A stretch of DNA of 44,451 bases, taken from NCBI GenBank assembly GCA_017534445.1, contig JAFXWC010000035.1:1-44451 (forward strand). Reading direction: 5' to 3'. Below the pieces are notes generated by a model that worked only from the letters and a program-made list of their open reading frames with translations, ran no database searches and was not told the DNA's origin. Both the position numbers and the translations under genes were made by a program. The stretch is from Treponema sp. (GTDB lineage: Bacteria; Spirochaetota; Spirochaetia; Treponematales; Treponemataceae). This document shows, piece after piece, positions 39,102 through 44,451 of the stretch; positions within the stretch are counted from its first letter, which is position 1, and each line of letters opens with the position of its first letter.

Positions 39102-39345
39102 TACGCGGGATTGGAGGGGCGGCGTAGCCGTTGCGGAACGAAGTGGAGCAATGGAGGCGAAGGCCGGAACCCCGGAAAGCCCGTAAAAAATGGCCTCCTT
39201 GCCATTTTTTACTACCGTGTTTTCTGCAAAAACACGCCAGATATTTTGCTAAGATATGACGCGCCCTCCATGGCGCTCCTTGTTACCAGCAGTAAAAAAT
39301 GGCAAGATGTCGAGTTAGCCAGGCATTATTATGGTAGAGCAAATA
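39102..39345. repeat. Composite intergenic repeat with several hairpins
   Basis: The left part (GGGATTGGAGGGG to CCCCGGAAAGCCCGTAA) matches 22788-22856. The right end (GTCGAGTTAGCC, ATGGTAGAGC) is the inverse of the start of 1838-1960. Between them: GTAAAAAATGGC (39183-39194) with its exact complement (39201-39212), a third copy of that 12-mer at 39291-39302, GTGTTTT/AAAACAC (39217-39235) and GCGCC/GGCGC (39261-39276). No gene is seen from 39065 to 39538. Confidence 0.65.
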
Positions 39346-39395
39346 AACTGCCGTCCAAAATACCGCATCATAAAGACTTATATTGAAAAAGACAC

Positions 39396-39462
39396 ATTGC
39401 GTTTTATACAACACAACATTGCAAACATCGCACTTTACGCAACACAGATAATTATGTATACT
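39396..39462 (+). promoter_or_regulatory. ilvC promoter with TTGCGT/ACGCAA motifs
   Basis: TTTACG (39434-39439), 17-bp spacer, TATACT (39457-39462). ATTGCGT at 39396-39402 and ACGCAA at 39437-39442, overlapping the -35, form an inverted pair like that around the thrA promoter. The leader is about 70 nt, without a recognisable attenuator. Confidence 0.6.
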
Positions 39463-39538
39463 AAGACTAATGCTGACTGCCGCCGGGTTAATTCTGCGGG
39501 TGGGCAGGAAGCTCCAACTAACTGAAAAGAGGTAGAAA

Positions 39539-41026
39539 ATGGGTCAGAACTATTTTAACGCAATCCCATGGCGCGTTGCTCGCCAGGAACTTGGTCACTG
39601 CCGCCAGATGGCACGTGAAGAATTTAAGGACGGAACAAAAGCCCTTCAGGGAAAGAAAATCGTCATCGTAGGATGCGGTGCACAGGGCTTGAACCAGGGT
39701 CTTAACCTGCGCGACTCTGGCATGGATGTTTCTTACTGCCTCCGCAAGGAAGCTATCGAATCCAAGCGCCAGTCATGGAAGAATGCAACAGAAAACGGTT
39801 TTAAAGTAGGAACTTACGAAGAACTTCTCCCTACAGCAGACGTTGTTGGAAACCTTACTCCGGATAAGCAGCACCACGAAGTTGTCCAGAACCTTATGAA
39901 GTACATGAAGAAGGGTTCAGCTCTCTGGTACAGCCACGGTTTTAACATGATTGAAGAAGGCGAACAGATCCGCGACGACATTACTGTATTCCTTATGGCT
40001 CCAAAGGGTCCGGGTACAGAAGTTCGCGCTGAATACCTCCGTGGTTTTGGCGTACCTGAACTTATTGCCGTTCACCCGGCACACGATCCTGAAGGACGCG
40101 GCATGACTCTTGCAAAGGCCCTCGCTTGTGCAGAACGCGGCGAAACAGCTGGTGTTCTTGAATCTTCTTTTATTGCAGAAGTAAAGAGCGACCTTATGGG
40201 CGAGCAGACAATTCTCTGTGGTCTTCTCCAGGCAGGAACAATCCTTTCTTACGACAAGATGGTTCAGAACGGAATAAAGCCAGGCTATGCAGTTAAGCTT
40301 CTTATGCACGGCTGGAACGTAATCAGCGAAGCCCTCAAGTGGGGTGGCATTACAAACATGATGGACCGCCTCTCTAACCCTGCAAAGATCCGCGCAAACG
40401 AGCTTTCTCTTGAACTCAAGAAGATTATGACTCCACTCTTCCAGAAGCACATGGACGACATCATCAGCGGAGAGTTCTCTTCTACAATGATGAAGGACTG
40501 GGCAAACGGAGACAAGAACCTTCACGAATGGCGCGAAAGCTATGCAAAGATTCCTTTTGAGACAGAAGCAGAAGGTACGGAAGAAATTGACGAGCAGGAA
40601 TACTTTGACAAGGGAATCCTTCTTGTTGCATTTGTAAAGGCAGGATGCGAACTTGCATTCGAGACAATGGTAAGCGCAGGTATTAAGCCGGAAAGCGCAT
40701 ACTATGAATCTCTCCACGAAGTTCCGCTTATTGCAAACCTGATTGACCGCCGCCGCCTCTACGAGATGAACAAGGTTATTTCCGACACCGCAGAATACGG
40801 CTGCTACCTCTTTGCACGCGCATGTGTTCCCCTTCTCCAGAAGGAATTCATGGACAAGGTTACTACAGAAGACATTGGTAAGGGCCTTAGCGTAAAGACA
40901 AATTCAGTTCCAAACACTGTTCTTGTAAAGGTTAACGACGCTATCCGCAACCACCCGATTGAATCTGTTGGAAAGAAGCTCCGCGCTTACATGACAAGCA
41001 TGAAGCCTATTGACGCAACAAAATAA
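39539..41026 (+). CDS. ilvC: Ketol-acid reductoisomerase, long (class II) form
   Basis: 495 residues, as in the E. coli class II enzyme (491). It converts acetolactate or acetohydroxybutyrate to the dihydroxy acids using NADPH and Mg. The nucleotide loop is [20 protein letters not shown] (about 41-60), followed by [13 protein letters not shown], whose Arg and Ser fit NADPH specificity. The knotted helical domain occurs twice ([40 protein letters not shown]), typical of class II. AGAGG precedes the ATG and a terminator follows at 41050. It supplies the substrate of IlvD encoded at 58-1749. Confidence 0.97.
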   Translation: MGQNYFNAIPWRVARQELGHCRQMAREEFKDGTKALQGKKIVIVGCGAQGLNQGLNLRDSGMDVSYCLRKEAIESKRQSWKNATENGFKVGTYEELLPTADVVGNLTPDKQHHEVVQNLMKYMKKGSALWYSHGFNMIEEGEQIRDDITVFLMAPKGPGTEVRAEYLRGFGVPELIAVHPAHDPEGRGMTLAKALACAERGETAGVLESSFIAEVKSDLMGEQTILCGLLQAGTILSYDKMVQNGIKPGYAVKLLMHGWNVISEALKWGGITNMMDRLSNPAKIRANELSLELKKIMTPLFQKHMDDIISGEFSSTMMKDWANGDKNLHEWRESYAKIPFETEAEGTEEIDEQEYFDKGILLVAFVKAGCELAFETMVSAGIKPESAYYESLHEVPLIANLIDRRRLYEMNKVISDTAEYGCYLFARACVPLLQKEFMDKVTTEDIGKGLSVKTNSVPNTVLVKVNDAIRNHPIESVGKKLRAYMTSMKPIDATK

Positions 41027-41049
41027 TTTAATCGCTTGCGAATAAAAAT

Positions 41050-41094
41050 GCCGGGCACTCTTTCTGAAAAAGGAAGGATGTCCGGCTTTTTTTT
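41050..41094 (+). terminator. ilvC terminator
   Basis: GCCGGGCA (41050-41057) pairs with TGTCCGGC (41079-41086, one G-T pair) and is followed by eight T. It begins 23 nt after the ilvC stop. Confidence 0.85.
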
Positions 41095-41126
41095 AGTTTT
41101 TAGGTCCAATTTTGAGTTTCCGTAGT

Positions 41127-41238
41127 GCAGCAGAAAACTTGGCGGAAGCGATTTTTGAACCGAAAAAAATTCTGCACAAGCGTAGCGCGGAAGCCTTTTT
41201 TCGGGGCAAAAACCGCTGGGAGCCAATTTTTCTGCTGC
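41127..41238. repeat. 112-bp imperfect palindrome between convergent genes
   Basis: GCAGCAGAAAACTTGGC (41127-41143) pairs with 41222-41238 (one mismatch), and GCGATTTTTGAACCGAAAAAA-type sequence (41148-41168) with 41196-41216 (three mismatches). The loop is about 27 nt. It could be a palindromic mobile element or a bidirectional structure protecting 3' ends. No coding potential. Confidence 0.7.
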
Positions 41239-41271
41239 AAATATAAAACCCGAAGTTTGACCTTTTAGTTT

Positions 41272-42948
41272 TTAGTCCTGCAAGGCTTCGTAACCTTCTT
41301 CTCCGGTTCTTACCTTTACAACATTCTGAACGTCGTACACGAAAATCTTTCCGTCTCCGATGTGGCCTGTGTAAAGAACTTCCTTAGCAGCTGTAACAAC
41401 CAGTTCTACAGGTACTTCGCTAACAACAATGTCTACCTTTATCTTTGGAAGCAAAGTCATATCCATTTCTACACCGCGGTACTTCTGGACGTTTCCGTGC
41501 TGCTGTCCGCAACCAAGTACGTTTGTTACCGTCATGCCTGTTACATTAATATCATTCATTGCAGCCTTAAGCTCGTCGAACTTGCTCTGGCGTGTAATGA
41601 TTGTAACCATGTGGAACTTTGCATCCGGGCGTGAACTTGCCTTTGCAACAGGAACTGCCTTGTCTACAGGAACCTTTGCTTCTTGAGATGTGCTTTCTCC
41701 GCCAAGAACCTGTGGAGCCATGATGAATCCAGCGTAGCTAGAATCAATGCCGTGCTCAAGCTTGTCAAGACCGATGATTTCCTCTTCGCGGCTTGCACGG
41801 AGGCCATGCAGCTTCTTGATAAGAGTGAATGTGATGAGCATACAGATTGTTGTCCATGCAACGATTGTAAACTCGCCAAGACACTGTACGCCAAGGTGCT
41901 TTACTCCGCCGCCATAGAAGACACCGCTTTCTACGTTAAACAAACCGTCAGACAAAGTACCCCAGATACCGTTTGCAAGGTGAACTGCAACAGCACCAAC
42001 CGGGTCGTCAATGTGAAGCTTAAGGTCCAAGAACTCAACTACTACTACTACGATGATACCGGAAACAATACCGATGATGCTTGCGCCAAGAGCGTCCACT
42101 GTGGCGCATGTAGGTGTGATTGCAACAAGACCAGCAAGAGATGCGTTGAGTGTCATGGAAACATCAGGCTTACCGTTCTTAATCCAAGTGAAAATCATTG
42201 TTGTACAGCAGGCAACAGCAGGAGCGATTGTTGTAGTTGTGAATACAGCTGCAAGACCGCCAACTCCAAGAAGCTGTGTACAAGCCGCACCGTTGAATCC
42301 GTACCAGCCGAACCAAAGGATGAATGTTCCAAGTGCACCCAATGTGAGTGAGTGGCCAGGAATTGCGTGAACCTTTGTTACCTTTCCGCTCTTGTCGTAT
42401 TCATACTTGCCAATGCGGGGTCCAAGGAAGATTGCGCCAATCAAGGCAGCAGTACCGCCAACAGAGTGAATGGCAGCTCCACCTGCAAAGTCAACAAAGC
42501 CAAGTCCAACAAGCCAGCCCTGTGGGTTCCATACCCAGCCAGCTTCAATCGGATAAACTACAGCAGAAATAATTGCTGAATAAATACAGTATGCGCTGAA
42601 CTTTGTGCGCTCTGCCATGGAACCGGAAACGATTGTTGCAGCAGTTGCGCAGAAGACCAGGTTAAAGACAAAGCTTGACCAGTCCTTGCCTTCTCCAGCA
42701 AAGTTTGTAAACAGCTGCATGTCTGGCTTACCAATCAAGCCAAAGAAATAATTTTCGCTCATCATAAGTCCAAAGCCAAGCAGCATGAACATTGGGGTAC
42801 CGATACAGAAATCCATCAAGTTTTTCATTATGATGTTTCCCGCATTCTTTGCCCTTGTAAAACCTGTTTCAACCATCGCAAAGCCGCACTGCATAAAGAA
42901 TACCAGTGCCGCTCCAATTAGAAACCACACACTCCAAACTTCACTCAT
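41272..42948 (-). CDS. Ammonium transporter fused to a PII signalling domain
   Basis: 558 residues from ATG 42948 with GGAGG 8 nt upstream. Residues 1 to about 415 form an Amt channel of 11 spans: MVETGFTRAKNAGN, FVDFAGGAAIHSVGGTAALI (first pore His) and VHLANGIWGTLSDG (second pore His). After a linker (EEEIIGLDKLEHG to ASSRPDAK), residues about 450-558 are a complete PII protein: T-loop GQQHGNVQKYRGVEMDMTLL, B-loop TGHIGDGKIFVYD, C-loop VRTGEEGYEAL. PII normally docks on Amt to close it, so here the gate is built in. The usual uridylylated Tyr-51 position is Met. Confidence 0.94.
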   Translation of the reverse strand: MSEVWSVWFLIGAALVFFMQCGFAMVETGFTRAKNAGNIIMKNLMDFCIGTPMFMLLGFGLMMSENYFFGLIGKPDMQLFTNFAGEGKDWSSFVFNLVFCATAATIVSGSMAERTKFSAYCIYSAIISAVVYPIEAGWVWNPQGWLVGLGFVDFAGGAAIHSVGGTAALIGAIFLGPRIGKYEYDKSGKVTKVHAIPGHSLTLGALGTFILWFGWYGFNGAACTQLLGVGGLAAVFTTTTIAPAVACCTTMIFTWIKNGKPDVSMTLNASLAGLVAITPTCATVDALGASIIGIVSGIIVVVVVEFLDLKLHIDDPVGAVAVHLANGIWGTLSDGLFNVESGVFYGGGVKHLGVQCLGEFTIVAWTTICMLITFTLIKKLHGLRASREEEIIGLDKLEHGIDSSYAGFIMAPQVLGGESTSQEAKVPVDKAVPVAKASSRPDAKFHMVTIITRQSKFDELKAAMNDINVTGMTVTNVLGCGQQHGNVQKYRGVEMDMTLLPKIKVDIVVSEVPVELVVTAAKEVLYTGHIGDGKIFVYDVQNVVKVRTGEEGYEALQD

Positions 42949-42958
42949 ATAAAACCTC

Positions 42959-43050
42959 CAAAAAAAAACGGCGATGAAATCAGACAGTACACTGTGTACT
43001 TTCTCTGTGCACCGAGTTGCGTGCACCGTACACTGTCCGACATCATCGCC
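42959..43050 (-). terminator. Leader terminator 2 of the Amt-PII gene
   Basis: On the minus strand, arms at 43050-43043 (GGCGATGA) and 42977-42970 (TCATCGCC) close a long hairpin. It also pairs GACAGTGTAC-type segments and contains an inner GTGCAC/GTGCAC pair. About ten T follow and run straight into the GGAGG site of the gene. Termination here would prevent expression. Confidence 0.6.
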
Positions 43051-43104
43051 ATCATGTTTGCAATTTTATTTAAGCGGAAAAAGCAAAAGCCCAACCGCTT
43101 GAAC

Positions 43105-43140
43105 AAAAAAAAAGCGCCGAAGAGTTATTTCTTCGACGCC
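43105..43140 (-). terminator. Leader terminator 1 of the Amt-PII gene
   Basis: On the minus strand GCGTCGAAGA (43139-43130) pairs with TCTTCGGCGC (43123-43114), 6-nt loop, followed by nine T. It begins about 15 nt after the predicted transcription start. Confidence 0.75.
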
Positions 43141-43158
43141 TTTGCCTTAGATGATTTC

Positions 43159-43220
43159 TTTATACAAAATTCAAAAAAAATTGTCAATACATTGACAGAA
43201 TTTTTTTTTAATGATACATT
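43159..43220. promoter_or_regulatory. Back-to-back promoters for Amt-PII (minus) and the LuxR-type gene (plus)
   Basis: Minus strand: TTGACA (43187-43182), 17 bp, TATAAA (43164-43159). Plus strand: TTGACA (43192-43197), 17 bp, TACATT (43215-43220). The two consensus -35 boxes are only 4 bp apart and form a palindrome, TGTCAA-TACA-TTGACA. Polymerase can hardly bind both at once, so the promoters should compete. Confidence 0.8.
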
Positions 43221-43238
43221 GCCCCCGTAAGTTGCAAT

Positions 43239-43272
43239 GGAGCAGTGATATTTTCGCTGCTCCTTTTTTATT
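43239..43272 (+). terminator. Leader terminator of the LuxR-type gene
   Basis: GGAGCAG (43239-43245) pairs with CTGCTCC (43257-43263), then a T-rich tract. It starts about 12 nt after the predicted transcription start and ends 14 nt before the AAGGAGG site. The 5' arm lies in GCAATGGAGCAG. Confidence 0.75.
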
Positions 43273-43298
43273 TTTGGCACAAAACAAGGAGGACTCCC

Positions 43299-43562
43299 AT
43301 GGCTGAAAATTCTGAATGGGAAGAAGCAAAGAAAAAGCTCTTATCCATATATAGTGAAAAAAACAACCTCTCGCGCCGGGAAGCAGAAGTTCTCGCAGAA
43401 GTAATAGATGGGAGAACAAATGCAGAAATCAGTGACAAGCTTTCCATTTCTGTTTCAACCGTAAAAAAGCATGTATACAATATTTTCAACAAGACTGGCG
43501 TAAGTTCCAGATCCCAGCTTTTGAATTTTATTTTTACATCGCAAATGAACCAAAACAATTAA
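43299..43562 (+). CDS. Small LuxR/GerE-type HTH protein
   Basis: 87 residues from ATG 43299 with AAGGAGG 6 nt upstream; the longer frame from 43245 would begin inside the leader terminator. Most of the protein is one GerE helix-turn-helix: LSRREAEVLAEVIDGRTNAE, ISDKLSISVSTVKKHVYNIF and KTGVSSRSQLLNFI (24-77). No receiver or sensory domain is present, so it is a bare DNA-binding unit, like GerE. It is divergent from Amt-PII and precedes two membrane-protein genes. It may control either, but the sequence does not show which. Confidence 0.88.
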   Translation: MAENSEWEEAKKKLLSIYSEKNNLSRREAEVLAEVIDGRTNAEISDKLSISVSTVKKHVYNIFNKTGVSSRSQLLNFIFTSQMNQNN

Positions 43563-43591
43563 AAAGTAGACTAAAGTTCTATTTTTTATAA

Positions 43592-43620
43592 TTGACTATT
43601 TTTCAAAAAAAAAATATGGT
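43592..43620 (+). promoter_or_regulatory. Promoter of the small membrane-protein pair
   Basis: TTGACT (43592-43597), 17-bp spacer, TATGGT (43615-43620). Start predicted near 43627. Confidence 0.65.
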
Positions 43621-43637
43621 TTGTTCAAGACTAAGCA

Positions 43638-43672
43638 ATGGGGCTGTCCAAAAAGGCGGCTCCATTTTTTTT
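43638..43672 (+). terminator. Leader terminator of the membrane-protein pair
   Basis: ATGGGGC (43638-43644) pairs with GCTCCAT (43659-43665, one G-T pair), then eight T. It starts about 11 nt after the predicted transcription start and ends 14 nt before AAGGAGG. The 5' arm lies in GCAATGGGGCTG, similar to the LuxR-type leader. Confidence 0.7.
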
Positions 43673-43699
43673 GGTATGCGGCCATCAAGGAGGAAGATC

Positions 43700-44059
43700 A
43701 TGGCGTGTTTTACAATTCCGCTTGCGGAAGGAATAATCCTTTCAGTCGCAAAGAAAATTGCATTCAAAAAAGATGCAGAATCAGCTCTTAAAGAAAGGCT
43801 GGGGCATCTGGAAAACATGCTTTACGGCGGAAGTTTTCTTCTTGCCATTGAGCACATCTACCACGGCGAAGTGGTTCTTTACCCACCGTTTCTTACGGCA
43901 ATGAGGAATCCGAAAGACATAGCTGAAATGCTTCACGAAATGGCAACGGTAGGAGTTTCCATGGCGGTTATCGTAACCATTGCATGGGGTGCCTTTGAAA
44001 TAGTTTCCCACCTGGCAAAAAAGGCAGGCATAAAACAAAACTTGTCGGGGGCGCGCTGA
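43700..44059 (+). CDS. Small membrane protein, unknown function (first of a pair)
   Basis: 119 residues from ATG 43700 with AAGGAGG 6 nt upstream. The N-terminus MACFTIPLAEGIILSVAKKI is followed by an acidic-basic stretch. Two spans lie at about 50-72 (LYGGSFLLAIEHIYHGEVVL) and 84-108 (MATVGVSMAVIVTIAWGAFE). The motif EHIYHGEVV-x-YPPFLTAM plus EMLHEMATVG is conserved, as I recall, in an uncharacterised family of clostridia and spirochaetes. His and Glu in the membrane could bind metal, which is speculation. The stop overlaps the next ATG (TGATG). Confidence 0.72.
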   Translation: MACFTIPLAEGIILSVAKKIAFKKDAESALKERLGHLENMLYGGSFLLAIEHIYHGEVVLYPPFLTAMRNPKDIAEMLHEMATVGVSMAVIVTIAWGAFEIVSHLAKKAGIKQNLSGAR

Positions 44060-44337
44060 TGTGTTTGATAATTACAGCATGTACGGCAGCCGCTTTTACG
44101 GTTGCGTTCTTTATGAAGAAAAAAAACGGCAGGGACAACAAAAGCGTATTCATGGCCATGCTCATGTTCTGGGCAGCAAGCCTTATGTGGAGCATGGACG
44201 GACTAGCATCTGTTCTTGAAGGTGAAGGATTTTTTGACATAAGCCTTGAGGACACAATACTCGGGGTAATAATCCTGGCAAGTGGCCTCGCAGTTTTTAT
44301 GCTGCACAGCTTGTGGCAAAAAAGGAAGGCAGCCTAG
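44059..44337 (+). CDS. Small membrane protein, unknown function (second of a pair)
   Basis: 92 residues with three hydrophobic spans: about 2-18, 31-50 (FMAMLMFWAASLMWSMDGLA) and 66-85 (DTILGVIILASGLAVFMLHS). Its ATG shares a base with the stop of the preceding gene, so translation is coupled and the two proteins probably form a complex. No family with known function is recognised. Confidence 0.7.
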   Translation: MCLIITACTAAAFTVAFFMKKKNGRDNKSVFMAMLMFWAASLMWSMDGLASVLEGEGFFDISLEDTILGVIILASGLAVFMLHSLWQKRKAA

Positions 44338-44379
44338 CAAAGACTGCTAAATAAAAAAAGTAAATTAAATAAATAAGAC

Positions 44380-44429
44380 AAAGGCGTCTGTTTTCTTGTG
44401 CTGGCAGAGAAAGCAGATGCCTTTTTTTT
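44380..44429 (+). terminator. Terminator, possibly in the leader of the next gene
   Basis: AAAGGCGTCTG (44380-44390) pairs with CAGATGCCTTT (44414-44424, one G-T pair), then a T run. A GGAGGA ribosome-binding site follows at 44445-44450, at the edge of the window, so a gene must start just outside. It may end the membrane-protein transcript or act as attenuator. Its CAAAGGCGTC also occurs in the Amt-PII leader. Confidence 0.7.
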
Positions 44430-44451
44430 ATATAAAAATATTTTGGAGGAA

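Noticed and set aside
39463..39538. T-box, leader peptide or riboswitch in the ilvC leader
   Set aside because: The 70-nt leader has only a weak hairpin around 39477-39510, no run of regulatory codons, no T-box sequence and no terminator before the gene.
39917..40717. 266-codon minus-strand open frame
   Set aside because: It is antisense to ilvC and very Cys-rich, a by-product of the codon usage of ilvC.
41683..42351. 222-codon plus-strand open frame
   Set aside because: It is antisense to the Amt channel and consists mainly of Cys, Asn and Lys; no family is recognisable.
43105..43140. ANTAR-type hexaloop RNA motif in the Amt leader
   Set aside because: The stem has a 6-nt loop, but the loop AATAAC lacks the expected G at the fourth place and no preceding partner hairpin was found.

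Overview
The window looks like a chromosomal segment of a Treponema-type spirochaete, probably a gut, rumen or oral species. The reasons are moderate GC with AT-rich islands, many spirochaete-style lipoproteins, a BspA-type leucine-rich-repeat lipoprotein, stand-alone FGE/SUMF-fold proteins and dispersed GC-rich intergenic repeats. This is inferred from gene content only. No rRNA, tRNA, CRISPR array or complete insertion sequence was recognised.

Layout. 58-1749 is ilvD. 2066-6273 holds a small lipoprotein, an MntA-type nucleotidyltransferase whose HepT partner is gone, a secreted protein and a membrane-anchored HExxH protein. 6334-11852 is a TetR regulator followed by an export cassette (MMPL/RND pump, LolA-like periplasmic protein, DUF1302-like outer-membrane protein), with a 23-bp palindromic operator over its promoter. 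11872-22337 is a 10.5-kb run of minus-strand genes: secreted SUMF, LRR lipoprotein, SUKH-3 immunity protein, two recombined paralogues, gene relics, an internally deleted acetyltransferase, a long SUKH-like protein, two winged-helix/TPR proteins, a cytoplasmic SUMF protein and DUF434. It looks like a polyimmunity/accessory locus from which the toxins are missing. 22910-30686 is mostly biosynthetic: ilvN, a DAHP synthase-prephenate dehydratase fusion, an EEP phosphohydrolase, a methyltransferase, a PhzF protein and thrA. 30773-34271 contains an Rpn nuclease broken by a palindromic insertion, an orphan ZnuA-like lipoprotein and a second MntA with a decayed HepT, bracketed by 47-bp direct repeats. 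34272-39008 is a strongly AT-rich operon of lipoproteins, small membrane proteins and two DUF3969 immunity-like genes, one still attached to what looks like the last codons of a lost toxin. 39539-41026 is ilvC. 41272-44451 is an Amt-PII fusion facing a LuxR-type HTH gene and two small membrane proteins.

How the genes work together. IlvC, IlvD and IlvN belong to branched-chain amino-acid synthesis, ThrA supplies its threonine precursor, and the AroF-PheA fusion feeds phenylalanine synthesis. The thrA and ilvC promoters share TTGCGT/ACGCAA motifs. The Amt region has a notable arrangement: four leaders, three before genes in the window and one before a gene starting just beyond it, each contain an intrinsic terminator shortly before the ribosome-binding site, and the 5' arms of these terminators resemble each other. 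That suggests shared control by transcription attenuation. Several other genes have a -10 box 6-10 nt before the ATG and no Shine-Dalgarno sequence, so they may be read from leaderless or nearly leaderless mRNAs.
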